A DNA stretch of 64,000 bases from the NCBI RefSeq assembly GCF_035582795.1, contig NW_027445436.1:3656770-3720769 (forward strand), given 5' to 3'. Shown here piece after piece: positions 22,711 to 35,217 of this stretch. The notes beneath the pieces were generated by a model. It worked only from the letters and a program-made list of their open reading frames with translations, made no database searches and was not told the DNA's origin. Positions within the stretch are counted from its first letter, which is position 1. Every line of letters begins with the position of its first letter. Source of the DNA: Mycteria americana (Eukaryota; Chordata; Aves; Ciconiiformes; Ciconiidae). Made by a program: the position numbers and the translations under genes.

Positions 22711-23869
22711 GTAGGAATGCGCGCTCAGAGTGGCGTCATGTGCGGGAGCCTGGGGGGGAGGGGGAGCGGGGGGCGCGCGTGTGGGTACGGAGCTGTTTGC
22801 TGTGTGCGTGTGTGTATAACGTTTTGCTGGCGTGTCAATGCCGGGGCTCGGCGCCTGAAGGTAACAGGCACGACGTGTGCGTGAGTATGAAAGGCCATGG
22901 TAATTTCGGTGCAGAGTTAAGGATTAGGTCGTTAATTACAACCCTTTTGTGCGTTTACGAGAAAAATCGGAGTTATGTGCCGATGGATTGTCAGAGGTCG
23001 CCGGAGAGATCCCATTTTCACATGGTGTTGAGGGATGTTGTTTGTAGGCAAACTGAATGGTAGCAGTCTGTCCCACAGCCCCCGTGTTTTGCTAGGCTGT
23101 GTTTGCCCAAGCCTTTTTCGTCACTTTTGTCGCTGTTTTTCAGACTCTACGGAACCGATCACATAATAGTTCCTGGAAATGTTGCATTATGTAACCACAA
23201 TATTTGCTGGCAGGCTAGGAAGAAGGAGCTAATTATACGATTTTATAATCTTGCTACAAAGAAACTGGGACAATCACTCTTAAAAATGTAACTAACAGAT
23301 TTTGTTAAAGTACATTTAATAAGGAGACAACTGGGTAAGTGGGGAGGTAACTCATGCTCGCTGACCATGTGTTGTGTACCTTAAAATGAAATTTGTGTTA
23401 ATCTATATTTAGCCCTATCACATTTTAGCAATTGTGGCTTCCCGGTCTTTTCTCCAGAGCTGTGCATATAGACGTTCAAGGCCATTTGCTTGGATTTTTA
23501 ACTCCATGCTTTCAGAGCTCTTTTGATAAGGCTGTATTTTTAGGAAGGCATTTTACCTAGACACTAAACAATTTCTTTGGTACTGGCTTTTACTTGTCAC
23601 CCTTTTAAAAGAGGAGAACATGTAATTTAAGAGAGGAATGAATTTAAGAAAATGTCAGCAGTGCTGAAGAAGTGAGATGGCCTGCCTGTGTGACAGCTGC
23701 AGTGGGCTCAGGTGAAGAAGTAACGCCAGGCTCAGGGGGCAGAGGAGTACCCCAGTCCCACGAAATTGGGCATTTTAGTGTGGCACACAACAAAAGCAGA
23801 AGTAGGTCAGTATGACGTTCTCGGTAGCACTAATCTTTGGTTAGTTGGTGCGTGATCACGGCTGGAATG

Positions 23870-24530
23870 CGTGCGCTGTGGGTCACGGGGAATGCTACCA
23901 AAGGGAGTATCGCAGCAGTGCTGGTATGGGGCGGGGGGTCCCGATCCCGCGCCCCAGCGGCTCTGACCGCCCCGAGGACTTGCACAACACGGGGCGTGGA
24001 GGTTGTTGTGTCCTTCTCCTGCTGGGGATGGCGGCGGGCTGGGACCTTTCCAACGTCCGCGCGGCAGCGGGCGAGGGCTGAGGGCACTGCCGCGCCCCGC
24101 CGTTCTGGGGCTGGGGCAGGCACGGCGGCAGAGGCTTGCGAGGTCAGGAGGGGTGATAACGCGGGGCAACTTTGAACAGAGCGGGCCGGGCGCTATGCAC
24201 CGCCGGTCACGTAGCGGGACGCCTCGCCGCCGCGCCCCGCCCGCCCGTCTCCCCCTTGTGGGGGCGTCGGTGCGCCGCAGAGCGGCGGGACCGCGGGGCG
24301 GATGTCATGTCTGACCGACGCTTTCAGTCAGGGCGAATCGGACAAAGAGAGCCCCGAGCTCCCTGCCCGAGGGTCTCCCCGTGGGCAGGTGTCCCCTCCC
24401 ACTACCCGCCCGGCGGCCCAGGGGCAACCCTCTCTTCCCCCCCTCCCCCCGGGATTTCGGCCGTGCCCTGCTGCCACAGGTTGGGTGCCACTGTAGGAAG
24501 GGTACAGCTCACAGATAGGCAGTAGAAATC
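23870..24530. promoter_or_regulatory. Second GC-rich block in NFIL3 intron 1
   Basis: A further CpG-rich block about 1 kb into the presumed first intron, with many CG steps and Sp1-like strings. It could be an intronic enhancer, an alternative first exon or the edge of one broad CpG island. Overlapping open frames here (for example 23837-24175 and 24172-24525) are typical of GC-rich DNA, where stops are rare, and are not called as genes. Confidence 0.45.
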
Positions 24531-26887
24531 TTCCCCCCCCCCGATTTGAATATTTAGGATTTCTCCTTAACTCACAAACAATGAAAATTGGCCATTTTCC
24601 AGTTCTGTTGTTGGCAAGTCATTTCGACATTTCAATGGCAGAAGCTGTGGCTGGAAGTCCCATGTTCTGGTGTCATCTTGTGCTCTGTCCTTGACAGAAG
24701 GCTATCTTGAAAGTTGCTGATGATAACTTGTCTTTAAATATGAGGCAATTTGTGTGTGTGTGTGTGCCTAAAATGGTCTTCTAAGTAGACAAAACCAAAA
24801 TTACCGTGTTTTTGACTAAACCCTCCAAAGTGAAAATTTAGTATCACAACCATGGTGGTATGTTCAGTATAAGTGTTGTAGGTAGTAACAGTAAAATTTT
24901 TTTTTTTAAAAGGTGTTTTTTTTTTATAACATGCACAAACTTTTCTGCTACTTGATTGTTGGGGTCAAGTACAGTTTTGCCATAGTAAAGCTGTTTGGAG
25001 TTACTGTGTTTAAAAAAAAATAAATATTTTTTTTTCCTTGTCCTTATAATTTGAATGCTTGCACTCAGTTTCATTGTGTTCACTAGTATGTATGTAACCT
25101 ACTTTGAGTTATCTTTGTTCTCCTCAGTAATTAATTCAGTCCAGAGCCTAGTTTAAAATATTGCTATGGGCATTAGTTTTACCATCCTTATTCAATTAAA
25201 ATGTTGACTTAGATAAGAAATGTGAATGAATAAGGCTTCAGGTTTTGGTCCAAAGACCTGATTTAAACCAACCAAATCAAGGATTACTGATTGAAGATCC
25301 TTAATATCATTGGCACTATCAAATATATCATTATGAGTTCTCACATTGCAGATGTCTTTATTTGACTGTTGAAGTATTAACAGTTTGTAAAATTATTTGC
25401 CTTTATTTTCCATTCTTATTTATTTTCTATTTTTAATTCATCTTATTCTCTAAAGGACTGTTAACTAGCTTTCAGAATATCCAGCTTCCTGAATTTGACT
25501 TCAAGGCTTCAAGTTTCATTTGGAATTTATTTATTTATTTTAAAGGACCTGATTTGAAAGGTGTCAAAAAGCTTAGAGTCTTCCCACGAGCAATAGGAAC
25601 TTAAATGACCTCTTCACAGCTTATCTTATCCTAAGAAGGAAAAGTATTTTCCATGCTTTGGCTGAAACTTGTAGAACATATGTGCATTCTATCTATTGCA
25701 ATAAAAGGAATGCACAGTCTAGAAAAGATATCAGTACTCTGTTGCTTTTTTCAATCCTTTATCTTGAAATACAGCTCATCAATAAAATAAACCTTTAGCT
25801 CATTCTAACTTGACTTATTTTAACAAATAGTTGTGCAAACTATGTTTATTCAATAGTTTCCTTTTCCAGACAGCAATCTTGCTGCTGTTATAACATTGCT
25901 ATGATGCAATAATGTGTACAATTGAGTCTTATTACACCCTGTTAAGCAATGTATCTGACTCCTCAACTTAATTGACTCTTCTAGGTGACCTTGTCATGAT
26001 TATTACAGTCAGTTATGAGATATAAATGTGCTTAGGATGTGTAATAGGAAAAAAAAATGCAAGTTCCTGTGGCCTATTTTATGACAAAATGACAGTTGAT
26101 TTCAGTGTTAGTATTTTACAGTGTTTGGGGGGGGAGGAATTTCAAACAAGATATTTGTAACTGTCTAATACTGATGGTGATGACTGTCAAAAATAAGATT
26201 GTGTAAACAAGGGCATACTTGGATGTGATTCAAAATGTAATAGAAGCAATGTTTCTGAAAACTTTTTGGTCTTAAAGGTATACCTAAAATGGATTAGTAT
26301 TGGGACCTTGTTAAATATCCTGCTTTTTTTTTTTCTTTTTCAAATTCACATGTTGAATTGATCCATGTCCAAGTTAGCATACTCTGAGACTGAATCTGGT
26401 CACAGATATTATATAAATCTATTTATTTTCTGTTAGAAAGAAAGCCTTATTTAAAATATTTTTCCTTTTTTTGTTAGTTGCTACATCTTGGTGTAGCTTT
26501 CAGTTCTGTCCCCAAAGTATTTAAATAATAAACCAGTTTTTGCCATAGAGATGGCTTCACAGCAGTTAGCAATATAGGTGCCAGTCCTGCAAGACCTCCT
26601 TTTATGATTAGAGCCGAACACTTGGACTCTCAATCAAGAAAATGAGGCTTTGTGCGTGCAGTAGTTTTCCCTTCTGGACTATCTTGCAGGATTAGAGCTC
26701 TAAAGATTGCTATTTCTCCATTTCATTTGCAGTGAGTGGTAGAGATCAAGACTTTTTACAGGCAATGTTTATTTTATATATTTGTACTTCAGTTTTTATA
26801 TAATAAGATGCAGGGTTAGAGCATCAGCTGGGATTTACTAACATAATTTTACTGCCTTTTAATAGAGTTATATGAATTTAGATCACC
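24531..26887 (+). other. NFIL3 intron 1, proximal part, nothing recognised
   Basis: AT-rich intronic DNA. A (TG)n tract lies near 24751-24766 and poly(A/T) runs near 24895-24925 and 25010-25035. No repeat family or exon was recognised. Confidence 0.55.
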
Positions 26888-29800
26888 TGAAGATCTGGTC
26901 CATGCTTAACATTTGTAAGACTACAGTTAAAGCATGTTATTAAGGGCATTGTCCCAATGCCTCTTAAACACTGACAGGCATGGGGCATTGACCACCTCTC
27001 TAGGAAGCCTGTTCCAGTGTTTGACCACCCTCTCGGTAAATAAATGCTTCCTAATGTCAACTCTGAACCTCCCCTGATGCAGCTTTGAGCCATTCCCACG
27101 TGACCTGTCACTGGATACCAGAGAGAAGAGATCAGCACCTCCCTCTCCACTTCCCCTCCTCAGGGAGCTGTAGAGAGCAATGAGGTCAACCCTCAGCCTC
27201 CTTTTCTCCAAAATAAACAAGCCAAGAGTCCTCAGCTGCTCCTCATAGGACATGCCTTCCAGCCCTTTCACCAGCTTTGTTGCCCTCCTCTGGACGCATT
27301 CAAGGACCTTAACATCCTTCTTAAATTGTGGGGCCCAGAACTGCACACAGTACTCCAGGTGAGGCTGCACCAACGCTAAATACAGTGGGATAATCACCTC
27401 TTTTGACCGGCTGGTTATGCTGTGTTTGATGCACCCCAGGATGCTGTTTGCCCTCTTGGCTGCCAGGGCACACTGCTGACTCATATTGAGCCTGCTGTCA
27501 ACCAGCACCCCCAGGTCCCTTTCTGCAGGGCTGCTCTCCAGCCACTCCTCTCCCAATCTATACTTGTGTCCAGCGTTACTCCATCCCAGGTGCAGAATCC
27601 AGCATTTGGACTTGTTAAATTTCATGCCATTGATGATTGCCCAATGCTCCAATCTATCTAGATCCTTCTGCAAGGCCTCTTGCCCCTCAAGAGAGTCAAC
27701 AGCACCTCCCAGATTGGTATCATCAGCAAACTTGCTGATGGTGCATTCAACCCCTGCATCCAGATCGTTGATAAAAATATTGAACAGGACTGGCCCTAGA
27801 ATTGAGCCCTGAGGAACACCGCTGGTGACTAGTCACCAGCCAGGTGTAGCCCCATTCACTGCAACCCTTTGAGCCCTGCCCTTCAGCCAGTTCTTCACCC
27901 AGCACACCATGAACCTGCTCATCCCACAGTTGGACAACTTGCCCAGAAGGATGTTGTGAGGGACAGTATCAAAAGCCTTCCTAAAATCCAGAACAACTAC
28001 ATCCACATCCCTTCATCTAGTAGGCAGGTGACCTTGTCATAGAAGGATATCAAATTAGTGAAACAGGACTTTCCCTTTGTGAACCCATGTTGACTGTGCC
28101 TGATGATTGCATTGTCCTTTAAATGCCTTTCAGTAGCACCCAGTATGATCTTCTCCATAATTTTTTCCTGAGGTAGAGGTGAGACTAACAGCTCTGTAGT
28201 TTCCTGGGTCTTCCCTCATGCCCTTTTTGTAAATTGGAATAACATTGGCTAGCTTCCAGTCAGCGGGGACCTGCCCAGACTCCCAAGACCTTTGGTAGAT
28301 GATTGAAAATCCAGATCTTTTCAAATCTCTTTCATTACAGCTTTAACTGGTGATAGACATATTCCATACCTGTGGTAGATGATCGAGAGGGGTCCTGCCA
28401 TAACATCCGCTAGCTCCTTCAGTACCCTGGGATGAATCCCATCAGGCCCCATGGACTTATGAACATTCAGCTGATACAGCTGGTCCCTTACAATTTCATT
28501 GTCCACAAATGGAAAGTCACTGTACCCACACTCGTAGTCCTCCAACTCAGGGGATCGGGCAGCCCAAGGTCTATCAGTATTATTAAAGACTGAGGCAAAA
28601 AAAAGCATTGAATGCCTCTGCTTTTTCTTCATCCCTATTAGTCAGATGACCATCTTCAACAAGTATTGGTCCAATATTTTCCTTAGACCTCCTCTTGCTA
28701 TTAACATACTTTAAAAAGCCTTTTTTGTTGTCTGACACAATGCTGGCCAGTTTCCACTCTAGTTGAGCTTTGGCCTTTCATGTCTTCTCCCTGCATATAC
28801 GAACCACAGCTCTGTAATCTTCCTGCGAAGCCTGACCTTGCTTCCAGAGATCATACAATTTCTTTTTCGTCCTGAGTTCCAAAAGGAATTCCCTGTTCAG
28901 CCAAGCTGGTCTTCTGCCCCGCTTGCTTGATTTATGACACAATGGGATTGCCTGCTCCTGTGCTTCTAAAAGGTGGTTCTTAAAAATTGACCAGCACTCG
29001 TGGACTCCTAAGCCCTTAAAAGCAGATTCCCAGAGTACTCTGCTAAATAGTTTAAAGTTTGCCCTCCTGAAGTCCAGAGTAGCAACTCTGCTGTCCTTTT
29101 TTCTCATTACACTGAAAATTTTAAACTCAACCATTTAATGATCACTGTGGCCAAGACAGCCACCTATCATCACATCTCCCACGAGTCCTCCTCTATTCAC
29201 AAACAACAAGTCTAGGAGGGCATCTTTCATAGTTGGCTCACTGAGTACCCGTGACAAGACATTATGTGCTGGAAACTTCAAGAATTTCCAAGACCTGCTC
29301 TTCTCAGCAGTATGATACTCCCAGTTGATGTCTGGGAAGTTGATACTCCCATAAGGACAAGGGCTACTGATCCAGCAATTTCTTCTAATTGCCTATAGAA
29401 TAACTCATCACTGCTTACATCCTGTCTGGGCGATCGGTAGTAGGCTCCCACTACAACATCTCCTTTGTTTTCCATCCCCCTAATCCTCACCCAGAGGCTC
29501 TCAACCACATCATCCCTAACTGTAAGGCCTGTACAATCAAACCTCTCCCTTACATACAGAATTCAACTCCTCCACCTTGCCTGCCCTGCCTATCCTTCCT
29601 GAACAGCCTATAGCCCTCCATCCCAGCACTCCAGTTGTGGGACTCATTCCACCAAGTCTCACTAATCCCATTGATATCATAGCTCTGGGAGCTGACCAAT
29701 GCTTCCAGTTCATCCTGTTTGTTTGTCATACTGCGTGCGTTGGTGTTACAAGCATTTCAGATACGCTCGTGAGCCCTCAGTGCTCCCTGGAGCAGCGTAA

Positions 29801-30240
29801 ATGTTCCCACTAGCATTGCCACCCTCAGGGGATGCCATGCCAACCCTTGGCTTACCTTCAGCTCTCCTGTTGGTATCCCTTCCCCCATCGATTCTAGTTT
29901 AAAACTCTCTTGATCAGTCCCACCAGCTTACGCCCAAAGATGTGTTTTCCCCATCGGGACACGTGGATCCCATCAGGCCCCAGCATACCTTGTGCCTTGA
30001 AGGCTCTTCTGTGGTTTAAAAACCCAAAGTTTTGGCGCAGGCACCAGTCCTGGAGCCAAGTATTGATATCCTCGGCTCACCTATTTCTTCAAAAGTCTAC
30101 CCCCATTAGTGGGAGGATTGAGGTAAACACTGCCTGTGCTCCCGAATTTTTTAGCATTCTTCCCAGGGCTCTGAAGTCTCTTTTGATCAACCTCAGACTT
30201 TTTGTTGCGACATCATTTGTACCCACATGAAAGAGTTCAA
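26888..30240 (-). mobile_element. CR1 LINE of about 3.35 kb inside NFIL3 intron, antisense
   Basis: Minus-strand CR1 reaching from the ORF1 esterase region to near its 3' end. Read downwards: FHVGTNDVA and LIKRDFRALG-like codons near 30230-30165; endonuclease pieces (29508-29278, VVESLWVRIRGMENKGDVVVG); a linker (29134-28778); [21 protein letters not shown] with intact FADD near 27720; and the ORF2 C-terminus open from 27673 to 26927 (248 codons). The usual octamer tail is not seen at 26888. The copy is broken by several frameshifts and by an insertion of about 60 bp near 28305-28385. It is more decayed than the CR1 at 2564-4045. Confidence 0.93.
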
Positions 30241-32738
30241 TAATAGAAAGCTATTTGTCAGAATAATTAACATTTGATTTTGGTTTTTTGTTTTGTGGCC
30301 CTTAATTAGGGGAAAACAATTAAAAAAAATCATGAATTTCAGTATTTGAAATTAGGGATGCTGAGATTTTATTTGCAGAACATTGTTACTATTAAGTTAT
30401 TGCTTTGTGCAATCTAGTTTTTCCTACTGTCGAGTGATGTGATATTTAAATAAAATGGCATGATATATATGTATAATTAAAACTCAGAGAAGCAAAAGTA
30501 ATTTATATATTACTTTATATAAATATTTAAAGTTTTTCCTGGTTTTGGACAAATTGAACAGGTCTTATAGAATTATACTGACTTTCTAAGCAAGTTGAAG
30601 AAAATATAGGTTGAATTTGCACCTGTTAACCTTGATTGACCTTTCTGAGCAACAGCTATTTTTAACATGTGTTTAGATCTCTCCAAATAATAATTTTACT
30701 TTCATAATTTGTGTATTTTACCTTTGGGAAGAAAACTATACTTTCATGAGTTAATTTGTAGTTATTAGGATAAACAGTAACTTAACTAATTTTCCTAACA
30801 ATGAAAGTCTTTTATATAAATTACATATGACATCAACTTTCTGGATACAGCTTGGAGTTGGGTAATATGAAAGTGCAATAGTATTCCAAGTGCCATGATG
30901 AGCTTATTCATTTTTTTTATATTTGATTGAAAAGTGTCAATAAATGAATGATTCTTGATGTTTGCATAAATTATATTGTATAGACACATACCATGATTTT
31001 CTTTCAATAAGACAAAGAAAATCAACATTTTAGCAAAAATGCTTCATCTTGTATGAAGCATCATCAGCAGTGTTCCACTGACCTAATTACATGTTGATCC
31101 TGGAACCATAAACACTTAAAATGCCTATTAAGTTGTAAGAAAAGGGAACCCTAATGCAGGAGCAATAGTTCTGTATTTCTCCATGTTGCTGTAATAGATT
31201 CAGCAGTAATTGGTGGTAACATTGGTACTGTACATTTTGTTTCCTTCTTTGACCTTGGATAACCTATAATAGCGTAACATCCAGTTACCCAATGTTTCCA
31301 GAAAGTTTGAACTTCATTTGCTCCCCATTGCCTAGATCCTCTTGCCCACAAATCTAGGGATAATATCACTATTCCTGTGGAGTCGGCATCAAAATTTTTC
31401 TTCAGCAGGAACAGAATTTCACTGAAGGTGCTAGATATAAGGCAAGAAAGAGTATGTTGGATGATTTCAGTAGAGGTTGGTTTGGGCTTTGGAGGCCACA
31501 TCCTCAGTTAAAGAGGATTTCTTAATTATTATAGACCTGAAAGGTGCAGAATTTCATGGCATACTTTTTGTCCATGAAGTTGTGTATCCATCAACTAAAA
31601 TTAAACTCAGTTTCCTCCCCTGTATGTGCATAATATTATTTCTGTACCTCATAAAAGTCTTGAGGTAGTTAGCAAATGTTTTTAAAATGCTTTGTAGATA
31701 GAAAGTACAAAATATATTCTTCAATATTTCAAAGTACAGAGTACAAACTGGTCATGTTTGGTTATCTATGAGCAGGTTCTATACTATCCCTGGTATGTGA
31801 ACAAATTTTTAAAATACATAACCTTTGACAGAATGCTAGCAATAACATAATTAATGATACCTATGTGGAACATGGAAAACAACAACTAGAAATATGTGCA
31901 GTCATATGAATGTGAGCTTTTATTGTTTTTCAACACTTTGCTACATAGTGGTTTGAGCTGTTTGTTTATTAAAAAGACAGTGATAAATGCATGGTTCTTT
32001 AAAGTGGGAAGTTATTTTGCATTTTTTTTCCTTTTTTTTTTTTAAGGACAGGTAAATTTTGAAGACAGCTTTACAAAAGTGAAGTTTGTTTGAAAGCATC
32101 TGACTGCTTGAAATGGGATTTAATTTAGTTTTTTAGAATTGCTATCAAAACGTTAGAGCAACAGAATTAAATAATTAGATATCTCATTACAGAATACGTT
32201 TTGAAAAATTAAGCTTGGAGATAATGTGAATTATTTTGATAAATACAAATAATAATATGCAGTTACTCTGGAGAAGCATATGTATGTGTAGAGACCTATG
32301 TGTGTATTGTAAAGCAGAACTGACTTATTTAATTAAATTACAAAGAACAGAGGCAAGATTGAAGGACTGGGTCACAACCCTTTGACACATTTCAAGTATT
32401 ACAATCTGAATATGCAAGTCCCCAGGGTCAGATTCTTAATGTACTATTCTGACATGGATAAATTAAATTTTCCTGATTTCTGCATATGTAATTTATTGCT
32501 TAAATAGTATGAATTCTATGGAAGACTCATTAATATTTGGATCTGGGATTGTATCCTGCTTCTATTGAAGCCAATGGCAAAATTGCTGTGGGAGCAAGAC
32601 TGGATCTGTAACTGATAGGGTCGAGTGTTATTACACTGTTACATTGGCACTCAATGTCATTAACATCAAGCAACAACAACAAAAATATCTTTAATAATGA
32701 CTAATGTAAGGTACTATTAAATGTTGGTTTTATAATAC
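30241..32738 (+). other. NFIL3 intron 1, middle part, no supported gene
   Basis: AT-rich intronic DNA. A 116-codon minus-strand open frame at 31151-31501 (begins MWPPKPKPTSTEIIQ) is unusually long for this composition. It resembles nothing recognised and has no splice or promoter context. Confidence 0.5.
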
Positions 32739-33324
32739 TGTCATGGTTTAACCCCAGCCGGCAACTAAGCACCACACAGCCGTTCGCTCACTCCCCCCTC
32801 ACTGGGAAGGGGGAGAGAATCAGAAGGGTAAAAGTGAGAAAACTCGTGGGTTGAGATAAAGACAGTTTAATAGGGAAAGCAAAAGCCGTGCACACAAGCA
32901 AAGCAAAGCAAGGAATTCATTCACTCCTTCCCATGGGCAGGTAGGTGTTCAGCCATCTCCAGGAAAGCAGGGCTCCATCATGCGTAATGGTTACTTGGGA
33001 AGACAAACGCCATCACTCTGAACGTCCCACTCTTCCTTCTTCTTCCCCCAGCTTTATATGCTGAGCATGATGCCATATGGTATGGAATATCCCTTTGGTC
33101 AGTTGGGGTCAGCTGTCCTGGCTGTATCCCCTCCCAAATTCTTGTGCGCTGGCAGAGCATGGGAAGCAGAAAAGGCCTTGAGGCCTTGACTCTGTGTAAG
33201 CACTGTTCAGCAATAACAAAAATATCAGTGTGTTATCAACACTGTTTTCAGCACAAATCCAAAGCATAGCCCTATACTAGCTACTATGAAGAAAATTAAC
33301 TCTATCCCAGCCAAAACCAGTGCA
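32739..33324 (-). mobile_element. Solo LTR with 5-bp target duplication, in NFIL3 intron
   Basis: A 586-bp LTR, TG...CA ends, flanked by a perfect 5-bp duplication AATAC (32734-32738 and 33325-33329). It is minus-oriented, antisense to NFIL3, and belongs to subfamily I. The duplication length fits ERVL-type rather than ERVK-type (6 bp) integration. Only one LTR remains, so the provirus was lost by LTR-LTR recombination. Confidence 0.95.
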
Positions 33325-35196
33325 AATACTTTATGAGGGAGTGATAAAACAATTGGAAAATTAATCATAAGGGAAAATATTGGAATTTGAAATATAATCA
33401 GAGGAATCATTACATTTCATTAATTTACATGTAAATACTGATGTTTTCCAGTGGAATTATAAAATGCAAGTGAAGCGAAATGGCCATTTTTATTGAAGAC
33501 ATTTTGCCATTATAATCAGATGGAATTTGATTTGTTTACAGACTCAGTATTGGGCTGATCCACGTGGAGAACTATTAACAAACTAGGGCTTTTGAGTCCT
33601 GTTTGTAAAGTTGCAATTTCAGTTACCATGATAAAAGTGGTCAGGGAATATGTGGAAAGAGCTAGAGCTTTATTGTTGTTTTGTTACCTGACTAAAGCAA
33701 TGGCATTAGAACTAATTAAATAAATATCAAACCAGTAAGACTGACATAAAAATTGTGACTTACACTTTTGTCTTGACTACTTTACTGATGTACTCTGGCT
33801 GAAAGCAGAGTTGAATGCTGCATGCAAAACCACCACTGTTTTGATACACACTTATATTTGCTGTAGACTTACAAGCTACCAATTCTATGTTCATTCTACT
33901 TGTTCCAGGAACAATGTGTACAGGAGGGAGACTGGCCAAAACAGGAGTTACCAGTGCTAAAACAAGCAGATTACGCCCTTGAATGCCCCAAACTATAGAA
34001 GGCCTGTGAAGCAAGGGACATGAACTCTGCAGCTTGTTGGATTTTAAGTGTAGGTCAACACCAGTATCTGGCTGCATGAAACTGTTTGAACTTGCAATTG
34101 AATTTTCATTGATTAAATAGAAGATCATACTGATGAGCTATTCCCATGGTCTGCATGCGTTTAGAAGAAAACCTTTCTGCTCTTTATTATTGTCAGTTAC
34201 TATCATTACTAATATTTTCCCTAAACTGTAGTGTTGGACAGACACCAAAGTGGCATAACTTTGAGCTGGAGACCATACAGATAGATACAAAGACATAGTT
34301 CTTGTCCTGAAACAGTCTTATTTAAGAGAAAACATGCTGCTTCTGTATTTGCCAGAATTATGTGTGCATTTACTAGTTTGAATTGATATGATTGATCAAA
34401 AAGGGATTTTAAAACTTGAAGCGTGTGCACGTGTGTATACACACATGCACGCAACACACATTTTATATATATATAAAAATTTACAGGATACAAAAGCAGT
34501 AGTTAAATGTTTAATAACTTTAATGGATAGCAGTGTTATTTTAAGATAATAGAAAGCACTCTAGCTTCTCTAAATCAGCTTATGTTATTTTTAATCTGTG
34601 GAGGACCTAAATATATAGCATTTCCAAATCGTGCACCACAGCTGTTTTCTGAAGAGATGTTTTAATTTGGAAGGACAAGATACTTTCTAGTGCTGCTCAT
34701 CAGCATATCTGGTGTTCAGTAGTGTTAAGTGCTAGGTTTAAGTTGGTCAGTGATATTATGGAAAGTTCTGTGACATTATTGTCAGATCAAAATTCAAATA
34801 TATAAATTTTTTTATTAATTTTCCTTGGATCATATTGTATTTGTTTTGGAAGCAAATCTGCTACCTAGGTATCATAAAGCTTAGAATATCAGTTGTTTCA
34901 GTGTCAAGCTTCCTTCATATTACAGCAGGTTTAATGAATCAAATGGTAGTCTAAGCTTTTTATTGAAAGTTACTTTTGAATGCCCCAAACCAGCAATTCC
35001 TAAACAGTAATCAAATTTTCTATTTATTGAAGGTTATTTAGAAGATTCTCATCACCTCTGCCAAGAAAATTGGATCTAGACACTTCTGTTTGAGAATATG
35101 AAACAAAAGGAAGAATATGAGTGGATTTCAAAGTACTGCATTAAGTTGTGGTATGAGAAGTACTGGGGAAATAGTTTGCTCTGTTGCTCATTGTAG
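33325..35196 (+). other. NFIL3: NFIL3 intron 1, distal part with splice acceptor
   Basis: No repeat family was recognised. At the end, a pyrimidine-rich tract TTTGCTCTGTTGCTCATTGTAG gives an acceptor AG at 35195-35196, 21 bases before the NFIL3 ATG. That fits a coding exon with a very short 5' UTR stub. Confidence 0.55.
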
Positions 35197-35217
35197 ATCT
35201 ATTACAAATTGTTTCTG

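Larger units (their letters stand above)
22080..22880 (+). promoter_or_regulatory. NFIL3: CpG-rich NFIL3 promoter and first-exon region
   Basis: A sudden GC- and CpG-rich island in AT-rich DNA, 12-13 kb before the coding exon. NFIL3 in other vertebrates has one non-coding first exon, then a long intron, then a single coding exon. That layout and the lack of any other candidate make this the promoter. Visible elements: a D-box (22309-22318), GC boxes GGGGCGGGG (22385-22393) and CCCCGCCCCCC (22401-22411), and two inverted CCAAT boxes (ATTGG at 22422-22426 and 22453-22457, 31 bp apart, which suits NF-Y). There are also a (GGCC)5 block (22491-22510) and flanking CGCA/GCGT repeats. No TATA box is clear. 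The start site probably lies between about 22460 and 22600. Confidence 0.75.

Noticed and set aside
22576..23063. Open frames of 102 and 142 codons in the promoter CpG island
   Set aside because: Stops are rare in GC-rich DNA; overlapping frames in several phases, no family resemblance, and they span the predicted splice donors.
23807..24525. Several overlapping frames on both strands in the second GC-rich block
   Set aside because: Arg/Pro/Gly/Ala-rich translations in all phases are typical of CpG-rich non-coding DNA.
26888..33324. CR1 and LTR insertions in the intron as evidence that NFIL3 is a pseudogene
   Set aside because: Both are antisense intronic insertions away from predicted splice sites, and the coding exon is fully open and conserved.
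35209..35217. Longer NFIL3 frame opening at a TTG three codons upstream
   Set aside because: Not an ATG. MQLRKMQ at 35218 is the conserved NFIL3 start, and the upstream codons fall in the short 5' UTR after the acceptor.
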